This document shows, in pieces, positions 1 through 11,800 of a stretch of DNA of 64,000 bases. The translations under genes and the position numbers were made by a program. The notes beneath the pieces were generated by a model that had not been told where the DNA came from, did no database searches, and saw nothing but the letters and a program-made list of their open reading frames with translations. Source of the DNA: Hygrocybe punicea. Its lineage: Eukaryota > Basidiomycota > Agaricomycetes > Agaricales > Hygrophoraceae. How positions within the stretch are numbered: position 1 is the first letter of the stretch; each line of letters opens with the position of its first letter. The DNA lies in contig OY744463.1 in the NCBI GenBank assembly GCA_963556145.1, positions 5,022,001 to 5,086,000 of the forward strand, given 5' to 3'.

Positions 1-2
1 TT

Positions 3-605
3 TCCACACCCTGGTCAGCGAACGTTACCACGTTTGCAGATGCACTCAACGCATCCCTTTCACACACCGAGACCCCGCTGCCTTCCGTCATGCGCGTAGT
101 CGATCGCTGTTGGTGTGACTTCTCGACAAGCAACATTTTCGAGTCTTTCAACGTCTCCAATTGGGAGTACATCAGTGTTGAGCGTATGAAAGAGAATTTG
201 GAGCGGCAAGGAAAAATCGAAAACGGGACCGAACTGGCGGGAAATGATACGGCAAACGGGAATCCGAATTCGACGTCACCGCAGACCGCCTTGGTGATGC
301 CTCACACAGCTGCACCCACGATCAGTCTCATACCCGACAACAGCTGGTTCCCGTTGCTCAGTCTTTTCCATCGCAAATCCAACCTCAGCTCACACAATCA
401 TCCTCCATTGACGGAATCACTACCACTACCTCCTCCTCCTCCTCCTCCCGAACAGCCGTCCGTCCAGGACGCGAAAACGTCCGCACTACTCTCTTTAAAT
501 GAAAACCTTCCGCTTCTACGGAGGGAATATGACTTGCGAGTGTATGGACTAGACATGATCATCGACTTTGGGTGGACACGCGTTGCGGGAAATATTGAAC
601 TTTGA
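3..605 (+). CDS. 3' end of an unrecognised protein-coding gene
   Basis: An open frame enters from the left edge (readable from base 3) and stops with TGA at 603-605, giving about 200 codons. The visible protein has a hydrophilic region with several N-glycosylation-like Asn-x-Ser/Thr sites, a run of eight prolines, and a C-terminus with mixed charged and aromatic residues. The first ATG in the window is at 90, but the frame is open upstream of it, so the real start is probably outside. I do not recognise the family. The next gene (MDV1-like) starts 187 bp downstream on the same strand. Confidence 0.5.
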   Translation, partial: STPWSANVTTFADALNASLSHTETPLPSVMRVVDRCWCDFSTSNIFESFNVSNWEYISVERMKENLERQGKIENGTELAGNDTANGNPNSTSPQTALVMPHTAAPTISLIPDNSWFPLLSLFHRKSNLSSHNHPPLTESLPLPPPPPPPEQPSVQDAKTSALLSLNENLPLLRREYDLRVYGLDMIIDFGWTRVAGNIEL

Positions 606-791
606 ACGTTCCCAAATTTGGGATGATTCTCTAGAAATTTTAAGTGGTGAGAATGCAATCCTGGCGTGGGAACCTGAATACTTGCCAAATATGTAAAGCA
701 CAAGTTCGGTCAATATTTTGATCATTTGCAGAATTCAAAATCTGGCTTCATTTTATTAGTTCTGAAAGACTTGTAGCTTTCAGATCTTTAC

Positions 792-3497
792 ATGGCCTCC
801 GACACCCAAAGTCGCTCATCTCACCAAAAGAAACGAAATGTTGCGGCACCTTTGGACCCAGTCGCCTCGACGTCGGCCCCAAGCAAGATGGAACTCGTCT
901 CGAGAGCTCTCACAGCGCCGTTCACCCATCGAAAGGTCGACTCAACAAGAATTCTATCAGACTGTACAGTTCCCTGTCTTTTCAACAGACGTAAGACGAG
1001 CGCTGACCTCCTCACAGTAGCGCCTGTGATCATGACTCCCAAATTATTTAGCTCGGCGGCGACCGCTGCTTCGCGATCTCGACGTTCCGTAGAGGGTGTC
1101 AGCATGTCCCACTCCCGCATGGACTTTGCCACCCTTGGGCGAGCCCCATTTCGCCTCGGCATCGGCACACGACGCATAAATTCTCGCGATCTACAAATCG
1201 TTGAAGCTACGGAGGAGCTCCTAGGTAGGGAGGTCCCGACCCCAGAGGGTGTCGCATTGGATGTGAGTCTGCTCAGGGGATTCAACGCCACCATCCCGAG
1301 TGCAGAAAAGAGCCGGTTCAGGCGGAGGCAGATGAGGAACGTGGAGACACCGCGTCTTGGGTTGAAGAAGATGGGGATGAATGCCAGGGGACTCTTGGCG
1401 GAGGAGGAGGAGCACGATGGACATAGTGTTGCTAGTGAAGAGGATGTCGTGGTCGTCGACAGGGCGGAACCCAGAAACACGAAACCCATGGGAAAGAAGA
1501 GAGGGAGGGAGAGCTTGGGTGCGGGGAAGAAGTTTGGCAAGGAAGAGTTGACCAGACAGACCAAGGAAATCATGCGTGACAAAGAGAATATTCACGTTCG
1601 GAGGGTACGCCATGTCCGTTTTTATTGGCGATATCCCCCGTTCACGAGCCTGGCAGAGCCTGATAAATAGCGAAATTGTGGAAATTACAAACAAGATCGC
1701 GGCACTCGATACGATTCGAGATAGACTCGAGCAAGACCTTCTAAAGTTACAAGAGGACGAGCTCGAGCTGGACGATGAATGTATGTGCTTCAGACATTCA
1801 TGATTCGCCTAGTGCTTAAACTACTTCAGTGGAAGGTGTCAAAGAACGGCTAGAATTAGAGGGATCATCAAATAGAAGTCAGAAGGCTTCAATACAGCCC
1901 ATTCATATGCCACCGAGTTCTCGTCGACGGAAAGGTAACAAGGGTTTTTGTCACGATGGAGGGATAGCTGACATCCATGTATCCAAGGTCCAGCTTTTCT
2001 TCCCTCAGAGCATGACGAACTCCCACCGGGAATCGCCTTCATGGTAATCATCTTCCTTTCGACTTCAATTTCCAAAATTGACTCGTCGCTCTACTCAGAG
2101 TCTCCACAGCCATTCAACTCCAATCTCTGCCCTAGATTTCTCGGAACCATACGGGACTCTTGTCAGCGCATCGCAAGAAGATGCTCAGCCGAGAGTCTGG
2201 GACCTTCTTTCTGGTACAGAAATCGGAAGACTAACAGGACATCAAGGGACGGTGAAGTGTGTTCAGGTGGAAGATCACGTGTGTCTGACAGGAGGGGAGG
2301 ATGGAACTGTGAGGTTGTGGGATTTGCGGAGAGTGGAAGAGCAGGACGAGTGGGGAGGAGAGGGTGAACTGGTGAGCTTGAGCGACGTGGCGGAAGAAGA
2401 TGAGGGGCCGAGTGAGGATGGCCAGATTGTGGAGAGGCCAAATGGGATTCGCTCGAGTACGGAGAGTGTTTCTTCTGAACGAGACGATCCCTGTGCGAGG
2501 TTGTTAGAAGGCCACAGCAAAGCTGTTACCGCCCTGTACTTCGAGGATGACTGTTTGGTGCGTTGTGCCCTCCGTTTGGTCGAAGATTAATTTGCCGAAC
2601 TGTAAAAACATGTAGGTCACTGGCGCTTCTGACAAGACCCTCCGACAATGGGACCTTACGACGGGCCAATGTGTAATGACGATGGACATCCTCTGGGCAA
2701 TCTCGCACCCGCCAATCGCTATCCCGGGAGGCCCGCTCCCGAACCACTTCTTTCCAGGTGCTGCCACCGCCACCGGATCCTTCGCCGTGCCTACGCCCCC
2801 CTACGCTGATGGGAGCTGGGACATGTACCAAGACTTCGTCGGTGGTGTCCAATTTTGGAGTCACGGACTGGTCAGCGGGAGCGGGGACGGCGCTGTGCGG
2901 ATGTGGGATAGTAAGTTTCGTCCATTTCCGAGGTCAGGGTCGGCTGGTTGACTGTACGTTTCATTTACTAGTGCGGACGGGCCAATCAATCCGTGCGTTG
3001 TTGGGGCACACTGGTCCTGTGACTTGTCTGCAATTTGATGAGATTCATGTCGCCAGTGGTAGCCTGGACAAGACTATGCGGGTTAGTGAGATGCCATTCC
3101 TCTTTGTATATCTGCTGCGTTCCTTGATACAACTTTTTATTCGTTGCGTGCATGTGTGTGTGTGTGTGTGTGCCGTGTGTGCCGTGTAGATATGGGATAT
3201 TCGAATGGGCGGTATATTTGAGACTCTCAAGTACGACCACGCCATTACGGCATTGCAATTCGACAGCCGGAAGATTGTCGCAGCGGCGGGTGAAAATGGA
3301 GTCAAGGTATGGTTCCTAAATGTATTTTGCAGAAGCATCAATCATTCTGATGATGTTAGATATACAATCGCACGAGCATGCAGCACTCGACCCTGCAGAC
3401 GAATGGTCACATGAAACCTATCGAAAGACTGCGTTACATGGATCGGTACCTAGTGTCTGGTGGACGGGATTCCACTCTCAAGATCTGGTCGTTATAA
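792..3497 (+). CDS. MDV1: WD40 mitochondrial fission adaptor, MDV1/CAF4-like
   Basis: In yeast this family links the outer-membrane protein Fis1 to the dynamin Dnm1 during mitochondrial division. Nine exons join in frame: 792-1604, 1657-1780, 1830-1934, 1988-2043, 2099-2557, 2616-2910, 2972-3081, 3190-3306, 3360-3497, giving 738 residues. Exon 1 encodes a basic, low-complexity N-terminus. Exons 2-3 encode a strongly heptad-like segment rich in Leu, Glu and Asp, the coiled coil expected in this family. Exons 5-9 encode a C-terminal WD40 propeller with repeated WD dipeptides (RVWDL, RLWDL, RQWDL, RMWD, RIWDI, final KIWSL). Intron 7 (3082-3189) is longer than the rest and carries a TG dinucleotide run. 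The coiled-coil plus WD40 layout separates it from generic WD40 proteins. The exact start codon is the least certain point. Confidence 0.85.
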
Positions 3498-3903
3498 GTA
3501 TGCAGATGGCCGTGACCTACAATTTTCCGCCCAACGGACCCAAATCTGATATTTTAACCGTCATTGTATCATACGCATTGGTGTGGTAAATAGATTATCT
3601 TGCAAATTAAACTTCACTTGTCAGGATGAGATTCGACACGGATTCAATTTTCTAGATCTTTTGCCTGTCACAAGTGGCCATGGGTCGCAGAAATAAATTA
3701 CCGAACTTGCGACGCCGACAGCGTAAATCCAAGAGACAATTATAGTATCCGAATGTACGTACATCAGCCAAAACATTCCTTCTCGCATGTAACTTTTCGA
3801 TCCATATGAAAAGACACCGTCCCTACTGCTGCCACCCAGATCTAAGTTGTATGTATATACGAAATCCAATATATGATCAACCCCTTCCCACTTACGGGGA
3901 TAT
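3498..3903. other. Intergenic region between convergent genes
   Basis: This 406-bp stretch lies between the stop codons of the MDV1-like and ERG5 genes, which face each other. It should hold both 3' UTRs. I see no further gene, RNA gene or repeat in it. Confidence 0.6.
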
Positions 3904-5783
3904 TCAATTGTGCGTCCGCGGACTCCACTTGAGGCGACATCCATCTTGAGGGAATAACGTAGCGATAATCCTTTCCAAAGAAAGATTTTAGTCCGTCATT
4001 GTTCTCAGGATAAGAGGGAGGATGAATGACCACTCACTGGATTTTATGACTCAGCGGGGTGATTTCATGCTCCATGTCCATCAACACGCTCGCCGTCGAC
4101 AGCACCAGGGCGATATTCATCATGGCATACTCGACGCCGATGCACCGGTGGGGCCCGCTGCCAAACACAATGTAATTCTTCGGGTTGAGGTTCGCAGAAC
4201 TGTTCGGGTCGAGCCAACGGTCGGGATTCAGCGTTTCTGGGGAGGGAAAGACGACCGGGTCGTGCATGGAGTTGAAGAATGAGGGAATGACCATGCTGCC
4301 TGTAGGGACTGTATAGTCGTCCGAGATTGGGAACGGTTTGGTGGCAACGTATGGAATCTGGCAAATTGGGATGGGAGGTTACTTACGCAAAAAAAAAATG
4401 GAGCAGCGGAGAAATGATCACCATCAAGACAGGCGGCTTGACCCTCAGACTCTCCCTAACGAGAGCCTGGAGGTACGGCATGTCATCCAACATGTCAAGG
4501 GTCATCGGTTTCTCGTAATCCCCCCCTCTGACACGCTCTTGTTCCTCCCTCACCTTGGCGAGCACCTCGGGGTGGTCCACGAGATGCTGGAAGCCATAAA
4601 TCAAGCCACTGCTCATCGCGTCCTGGGAAGCAAACAAAAACGAGAAAAGGACCATGGCCATCTCGTTGTCGCTAAAGTCCCTGCGGCCCTTGTATGCTGG
4701 GTCTTTCAGTAGCGTGACCCACTCGTCGAGCATGCATTGCGGTGCGGCACCATTCGCCATGGCGATCTTGCTGTTGTGGGCAGCGAGCTCGAGCCAGTAC
4801 ATGGCGACCTTGCGAGCCTGGATTGCACGGTAGACCTTTGTGCCGGGGATGGCGAGGGGGAAATTGACGAGCTCAAGGGCTTTGGTGATTGCCCAATACT
4901 TGTTGTTGATCTCCTGTGCGGCGTGTTCCGGGATGTGGTTGCCACAAAAAACATGCAGAGAGGTGTCCATGTTAAGGAAGCGCGCTGTCTGCATGATGGG
5001 TTGCGGGGCGAGGTCCTTGGCGGATGACGCGAGCCATTTGGCAAAGTGTTTTCGGGCGATGGCGTCTTGGATGCTAAGGTACATGCTGAGGATTGAGTAG
5101 TGCGTTAGCAGGTAGAAATGAGAGTGGGAGACAGAGGACTACGTACCCGAGTGCTTTGCGAGTAAAGAGGGCGTTCAAGCCGCGGCGGTAATCGACGTGC
5201 TGTTTACCGGTCAGGAAGACCCTGCGCGAGGTGGATCAGAGAGAGAGAGAGAGAGAGAGATATGATCGTGATTCGAGCACGTACCAGTTACCAGGATCGA
5301 GGATTTGCCTCCCTGAAGCGACTATACAAGGCTCGGCATACTGGGGTGAGTTGAGAATTTTGCGTGCATATTCATTTGACGATGCCATGACAATGAAGCT
5401 GGAGAGCGATTCAGACTGAAAAGAAACAGGTAGAGACGCTGCATGGAGAGAACGTACATGTTGAATACGCTTATCGCGCTGAGGGCTCCAGAGTTCCACT
5501 GTTTTTTGTAGGACTCCATTGTTGGGTGGAGGGAGTCAGCAAACTTGCCAATGACGGGGATTGTCCATGTTGCACCTGGCAAATGGCGCTTTTTTAACCT
5601 GTAGATGGACTGCTCGATGATGAGGAGAGAGACGACGATTGCGGCGGTTGTGTAGAGCCAGGGGAGAGAATTGTTGGCGGCAAAGTGGAAGAAAGAGTGT
5701 ATGGGGATGGGGTAGAGTTTTGGATTGTTGGTCGAGGAAGGCATTGAGGCGAACACGGAGTGGTCTTTGAGCTGGGAAGCCAT
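3904..5783 (-). CDS. ERG5: Sterol C-22 desaturase, cytochrome P450 CYP61
   Basis: This enzyme introduces the C-22 double bond of ergosterol in the endoplasmic reticulum. Six exons on the minus strand join in frame: 5783-5458, 5398-5285, 5221-5147, 5085-4422, 4357-4038, 3970-3904, giving 521 residues, the usual length for CYP61. An N-terminal hydrophobic segment (about residues 45-65) fits a membrane anchor. The P450 signatures are visible: ExxR as ESLR, and the haem loop FGSGPHRCIG with its cysteine. The region after the anchor (LPGATWTIPVIGKFADSLHP) is characteristic of the ERG5 family. One intron (5222-5284) contains a GA repeat. Starts at 5822 or 5744 are possible alternatives; 5783 was chosen for family-like length. 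It is divergent from the broken AAA-ATPase gene at 5963. Confidence 0.93.
5236..5261. repeat. GA dinucleotide microsatellite
   Basis: A run of about 12 GA units lies inside an ERG5 intron. It sits close to the 3' splice site of that intron on the minus strand, where it reads as a pyrimidine (CT) tract. Confidence 0.8.
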
Positions 5784-5962
5784 GGCACTGGCGACCACGC
5801 CGACTTGAATGACACCATACAATTTAATATAAACTCGTCCTGTGATTGGCTGTCGCGAAAATCAGGCCAGTTGTAGTCACGTTATCGTAATCATCACGTG
5901 AACTGTCTAACGAGCACCTCGAGAATGCGCCGTGGCTCAACCTGATAATCCAACGAGACGAC

Positions 5963-6663
5963 ATGCCAGCTTCAGTACTCATCTCCGCGACGTCCAGCTT
6001 CCGTCTACTAGCAGAAAAAGGCAAGCTTGTGGACAAGAGCCTTGCCATTCGTGACTTTCTTGAAGATGACTATCCAGTTCATCTCCTCCTTCGACCACGT
6101 CGTTCCGGCAAAACCACCTTGTTACGCATGTTCCAGTGAGATATTCCACAGCGAAATATAGTCTTATGGTCTCATTAACCAAAATGCATGTTATGTAGGT
6201 CTTTTTTTGAACGTGGAAATCCTGCTGCGGTTGAGGAGCGTAAGAGTTTGTTTCGTGACAACAAACTCGCTATTGCCAGCGACTCGAATTTTGAGAAGGA
6301 ATCCGGGACATACCCCGTATTATATGTGGATCTATCTGTTAGTAATCTGCTTGTGATTTGCCAAGTCACGCTGATTGGCTCGACTAAAGAATGTCTCCAG
6401 CAACACCTACATCGGACTACAGGAAGAGTTCCGAACGCAAGTTAGCGCAGTGGCCTTGGATTTAAAGGATCGTGGTTTACTGCCCAAGTTCGACAAGCTT
6501 GACGAGGTGGACCATACTTTTCTCACTTGAACTCTAGAAGAGGAGCTTACACTGGAAGCTGCGTCGCGAGCACTGCTCAGGCTGACTCAGATCCTCCACA
6601 CTGTAGATGCGGGTTCTTGGTGGCTTCGGAACTATATAAAGAAATATGATCCTAACCAGAGGG
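5963..6663 (+). pseudogene. AAA-ATPase-like gene, N-terminal fragment with Walker A
   Basis: Exons 5963-6135, 6199-6337 and 6390-6506 join in frame, and a further segment from about 6543-6546 continues towards the insertion point. The P-loop GKTT is encoded just before the first intron. The last part reads ELTLEAAS followed by a leucine-rich stretch, as in the family, up to the GAGGG target site at 6659-6663. An intron of only 36-39 nt is needed near 6507, which is short and uncertain. Confidence 0.7.
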
Positions 6664-7043
6664 TGTCAGCGTAGAAGTGACTGGATAAATCAGCGTCGGG
6701 AATAGAAGTAAAAAGAAGGGAATGTTAGTAAAAGTAAAGCCGCCGCGTAAAACTGGACTAATAACGACGAAGCCGGCGATGAACGGAGTGAAAACGGACA
6801 AATAATAAAGAACCCGATGATGCCGACGATGTCGGGTATGGCGGGTCGGGTCGGAAACGATGAACGAATATACGGAAACAACGATAAAGACGACAAAGTG
6901 AACTATAAAAAGCTAAGGATCTACGTGGACGAGCATTTGAAGGGATTAAAAGGTGATTCTGACTAAAGGGAAATGGGGACTAATGGTATCTCTTTTTGTA
7001 CGGTCGTCGGGGACCGTTTTTATAGTACAGGAAACAGTAATCT

Positions 7044-7605
7044 TGTTACCTTTTACCCCGATCTAACCCCCGTTTCTGACCCCGACTCTGACACCACATC
7101 ACAAAACAACGTCATAGCATGGGTCCAAAACATCATCGACGACAATCAACGACGATATCTGAATCCACATGACTATCCTCATCATCCGATTGCCGCCGAT
7201 ACATCATACACGTTGGTACAAGCCCTTAACAACACCGCGCAGCACAATCACCGAATCAGCTGTCTGCTGACACCGGACATGCAACGTAGCCGATGGCCAC
7301 CACGTTGGCACCCTAAAACGCACAGACCACGAAGCACACGAAGACGCCGTTCATTTCGGAGATCATCTTCGACGCAGCCACACATGACGAAGAAGCCAGC
7401 CCTAAAGTCGTTCGATAGTATTTAGTCACGGACAATTGTAGTCAGTATCCTTAAGTTTAGTCTAGCTACTCTTCCCCCGATTGCTACCTGACACCCAGAT
7501 TCCTCCCTCTTCGTACATTTGTTTGTATCCGCTTTTCTCCCTATCAATCATCCTCGTTTGGTTCTTTGTTGCCGGAGTCCGCTATAAGAACAGCGATCCG
7601 TAACA
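7044..7605 (+). repeat. LTR 1 of the retrotransposon array
   Basis: 562 bp, bounded by TGTTAC and GTAACA, an inverted terminal hexamer. An 11-nt stretch at 7453-7463 is complementary to the priming site after the LTR and probably marks the 5' end of the transcript (start of R). An AT-rich TATA-like run (7416-7424) lies about 29 nt upstream of it. Confidence 0.93.
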
Positions 7606-7607
7606 TA

Positions 7608-7618
7608 AGACTAAACTT
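7608..7618 (+). other. Self-priming primer-binding site, copy 1
   Basis: AGACTAAACTT begins two bases after LTR 1 and is exactly complementary (11/11) to AAGTTTAGTCT at 7453-7463 inside the same LTR. In Tf1 of fission yeast the first 11 nt of the mRNA fold back onto such a site to prime reverse transcription. I infer the same mechanism here. Confidence 0.8.
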
Positions 7619-7851
7619 TCTCTACTCCCCCGACAACGAACCAAAACAACCTGGAACCTCGACGATACCGAACCCCAAATTGGGAACACGACGACGAATA
7701 TCATCTTGCACCCGAGACGTCAGATTCCTCTGACGACAACTTCGACCACTACGTCGCAGAACAGACTACCTTCCGACCCCCGTCTTTCCCCCCGCCATCA
7801 TTTTCTACTTCAACACTTGCTCTTCACCATCAAACACACACACATAACAGA

Positions 7852-8865
7852 ATGTCGGACACCGAAGAAAACCGCGAAACCCAAGATACCACCACTGTTG
7901 CACCCGCAGCCCCGTCATCTCCCAAATCTCATATCGCTCCGCCGGCTAAATACGATGGAAACAAAGCAGGATTCAAAACGTTTCTCCGAAGTGCCCACAT
8001 CTACATCCGAGCAAACATTACCGCTTTCGATTCAGAGGAGAAACAAATCCTTTTTATCCTCTCGTATTTGCAAGGCGGACTCGCCGGACGATGGGCGGAC
8101 GAGTACGTCGACATTGCCTTGCAGCACGACCCCGTCAATTTCGGAAGTCTGGACGACTTCACGAAGGAATTTAGACGACACTTTGAAAAGCCGGATCAGA
8201 AGAAGGACGCATTGACCAAGTTGAACGACTTGCGTCAAGGAAAGATGACAGCAGACGAATTTTGGATCGAGTTTGATACTCTCCGACGTCTCGCTGGACT
8301 CAGTGAAATGTTCAATGAGAGTTATCTCATTCAACTCGTCGAACTTCATATGAACAAGCCATTGATCGATCAGATCTATACTGGGATGCTGATCCCAACT
8401 TCCATCGAGGAATGGCGCGAGCAAACGGTCAGACTTGACCAACAATGGCGACGTCGCCAGGAACAAGTACGATCAATGAATCTACCCACGAAAACACGAT
8501 ACAATCCAAACGCGACAACTACATCGACTACTCCTCGACCGCAACAAACATCAGCACCTCGCCCACAGTCAGAATCTGTCCCGATGGACATCGACAAACA
8601 ACAAACGTCACCTCAACGGCAAACGTTTACTCGCTTGACAGATGAACAACGATTGGATTTTATGAAGAAAGGAATTTGCTTTAAATGTCGACAACCCGGA
8701 CATATCTCACGTAATTGTCCGGAACAACAAGGACGACAACAGATTCGTTCTATGGAGACCGTTCCACAAACACCGAGACAACAGCAAGACGATGGCAAAG
8801 ACGCCCGGATTGCAGCATTGATGGATGAGTTGACGGCGTTGAAATTGAAGCAAGAGGGTTTTTGA
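7852..8865 (+). CDS. gag: Gag polyprotein, copy 1
   Basis: 337 codons, ATG at 7852, TGA at 8863-8865. It forms the virus-like particle of the retrotransposon. Residues about 30-215 resemble the retrotransposon gag (capsid) fold, with a conserved Trp-Ala-Asp-Glu region and charged helices. A CCHC zinc knuckle (CFKCRQPGHISRNC) lies near residue 278 and should bind the RNA. A Pro/Gln/Thr-rich linker precedes it. The last codons overlap the pol frame by 4 nt within a slippery heptamer. A Gag-Pol product is therefore expected to depend on -1 frameshifting. Confidence 0.93.
   Translation: MSDTEENRETQDTTTVAPAAPSSPKSHIAPPAKYDGNKAGFKTFLRSAHIYIRANITAFDSEEKQILFILSYLQGGLAGRWADEYVDIALQHDPVNFGSLDDFTKEFRRHFEKPDQKKDALTKLNDLRQGKMTADEFWIEFDTLRRLAGLSEMFNESYLIQLVELHMNKPLIDQIYTGMLIPTSIEEWREQTVRLDQQWRRRQEQVRSMNLPTKTRYNPNATTTSTTPRPQQTSAPRPQSESVPMDIDKQQTSPQRQTFTRLTDEQRLDFMKKGICFKCRQPGHISRNCPEQQGRQQIRSMETVPQTPRQQQDDGKDARIAALMDELTALKLKQEGF
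8856..8862 (+). promoter_or_regulatory. -1 ribosomal frameshift heptamer G GGT TTT, copy 1
   Basis: In the gag frame the sequence reads GA-G GGT TTT TGA, a perfect X XXY YYZ heptamer directly before the gag stop. Slipping back one base enters the open pol frame at TTG 8862. No clear downstream pseudoknot could be judged by eye. Confidence 0.75.
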
Positions 8866-11800
8866 CGAAGCGACGTGAAGCGCAAGAGGCCACGATCGCA
8901 CGACTCGAGAAAGATGTATACGTATGTAAACAATTTGACAACGTTTTCACCAATCTCAAAGCCCTCCGCAACGAATTAAGACAAACACCAACAAAAGAGC
9001 CGAAAGAAGAAAGCAACACGTGGCGAGATACCCATGTTGCGAATGACGAAGAGAAAACCGAACCCCAGAAAAGAAAAACAACAATCGAATCCGAGTTCAA
9101 TGCGATGGAAACGATCGTTGCTATTCGCGCGACTACGATGGGTTATGCCCTAGACATCTTAAATGATTGGGACATCCATGACCAATGGACGGACAGAATT
9201 TCACCAGGACTCGTCCTAACACTTAACCGACGACCTATCGCAGAAGCAGTACAATGGTTAGTACAAAACATGCCACAGGATACACCACAAGAACCGCGGA
9301 CATTGGAACCAATACGAGCTGTGACACAAAAGGATTCCGAACTCCGTATGGCCTTATTGGTTCATGGTTTTGTCTCCGTTCCACAGGATGGACGACAATA
9401 TCCTATGACGGGTCTAATCGACTGCGGATGTACCATTTGTGCCATCGACGTCGGATATGTTACAGCACACAACATACCAACGAAACCATACCTAAATCCG
9501 TTCAATTCCTATATGAGTGATGGAACACAACCAAAAACGGGACAGATCACGGAATATTGTGAATTGCAAATGCGCATCGGTGATCATCAGGAATTACTTC
9601 GTTTTGCAGTAACGACATTGGCCAAGATGGATATTTTCCTCGGATACGATTGGTTGAAGAAGCATAACCCAGAGATTGATTGGCGAGAAAATGAGATCAA
9701 GTTTTCTCGATGTCTTTCTGGTTGCGGAACGTCATCAACAATACGTTCAACGGAATTTGACACGGTAGTTTGGGAACGACCCCTTTGGTTCGATCAAGTC
9801 ATGGAAGAAACAATGGATCCCGTACACTTTCGCTCATTCATGACAAAATCAACGGAACTCGCCATCAAAGCACAAGAACAACAAAAAGAAAAGACGTTCG
9901 AGGAATTAGTACCTGAAACATACCATGAATATCGAGATGTTTTCGAACCATCCGGCTTCGATGAATTACCAGCACGAAAACCATGGGATCACGCTATAAC
10001 GTTGAAACCAGATGCACCAGATCATCATGATTGCAAATTGTATCCGTTATCGCCGATCGAAAAACAAGATCTCGATAAATTCTTAGACGAAAATCTGAAA
10101 ACTGGACGAATTCGCCCTTCCAAATCACCGTACGCATCTCCTTTCTTCTTCGTATCGAAGAAAGATGCCGCCGAACGACGACCAATACAGGATTATCGAT
10201 GGTTGAATTCATGGACAGTCGATGACAAATATCCATTGCCATTAATCAATGATATAATCAATCAATTAGCCGAAGCCAAATATTTCACAAAATTGGATGT
10301 ACGATGGGGATTCAACAATGTCCGTATCAAGGAAGGCGATGAACATAAAGCCGCTTTTCTGACACCAAAAGGTTTATTCGAACCGACGGTCATGTTCTTT
10401 GGCCTGAAGAATTCACCACCGACATTTCAACGGTTAATGAATCACGTTTTCCGATATGAAATACGTGAAGGATGGCTTTTGGTATACATGGATGACATCT
10501 TGATTTTCTCCAAATCCCTCGAAGAAAACCAAAGACGAACGAAACAAGTTTTGAAGATCTTCCGCGAGAACAATCTTTTCTTGAAACCGAAGAAATGTAC
10601 ATTCGATAAGGAAAAGGTCGATTATCTTGGAATTATCGTCGGAGATGGCCAAGTTCAGATGGATCCCATCAAAACCAATGCCATCACTGATTGGCCCGTT
10701 CCAACAAACCAAACCGAATTACAACGATTCATTGGTTTCCTGAATTTCTATCGTCGTTTCGTTGAGAACTTTTCACAGATCGCAAGCCCATTACATAAAT
10801 TGACGGGAAAAGCAAAATGGGATTGGACAGAAGAACAACAAAACGCATTCGATCGATTAAAAACCATCATAACGACCGATCCAATCCTCGTGTTACCTGT
10901 CCCCGATAAGAAATTCACCATCGAATGTGACGCATCAGATTATGCGATCGGTGCTATCCTTTCGCAGGAACAACCTGACGGTCTTTTCCGCCCTGTCGCA
11001 TACATGTCAACAACAATGACACCAGCGGAACGCAATTACCAAATCTTCGATAAAGAATTACTTGCGATTATACGAAGTTTCGAAGAATGGCGACATTTTC
11101 TCCTAGGGGCAAAAGAACAAATTGATGTTTACACCGATCATCGGAATCTCGAATATTACCGCAAACCGCAAGATCTCACCCGGCGACAGGCTCGTTGGAT
11201 CGCATTTTTACAGGACTATAGTTTCCGTTTGTTATATCGTAAAGGATCGCAAAACAAAAAAGCCGATCTCCTTTCACGACGTGTTGATCATAAACCCAAA
11301 GAAAAAGACAATGAAGGTATGATCGGTCTTCCTGACTCTTTATTTATTTTACCAGAACAAACAATCCGACAAATACTTCATGCGACTCCTACATACGACA
11401 ACATCATTTCCCTACATCACGATATTCCCACCGCAGGCCATCCTGGACGTGATAAAACGATTGAATTAATCTCACGAACAACAACATGGCCAACCATCCG
11501 AGAAGACGTCGAACGGTATATTACTGGTTGTACCGAATGTCAACAAAATAAGCCACGGCGAGGAAAACAATTCGGACAACTTTTCCCTCACGATGTACCA
11601 CCGTACAATTGGCATACAATTTCTGTCGATATGATTGGCCCTTTACCTGAATCACATGGTTTTGACGCCATCTTGGTTGTCGTTGACAAACGATCAAAAC
11701 ATCCGATCTTCATCGCCACAAATACAACGTTGACATCAGAAGGATGGGCACGCTTATTCCGGGATTACGTCTTTAAACGTTTTGGCATGCCCCGCTTCAT

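Noticed and set aside
821..1694. Long antisense frames opposite the first MDV1 exon
   Set aside because: Shadow of a real exon; the plus-strand protein continues in frame through eight further exons.
3153..3172. TG dinucleotide run as a regulatory or Z-DNA element
   Set aside because: It lies inside MDV1 intron 7 and looks like an ordinary microsatellite; nothing supports a function.
6973..7425. 150-codon ORF spanning the left end of the array
   Set aside because: It is the LTR part of ORF3 joined to unrelated flanking sequence of the outer LTR.
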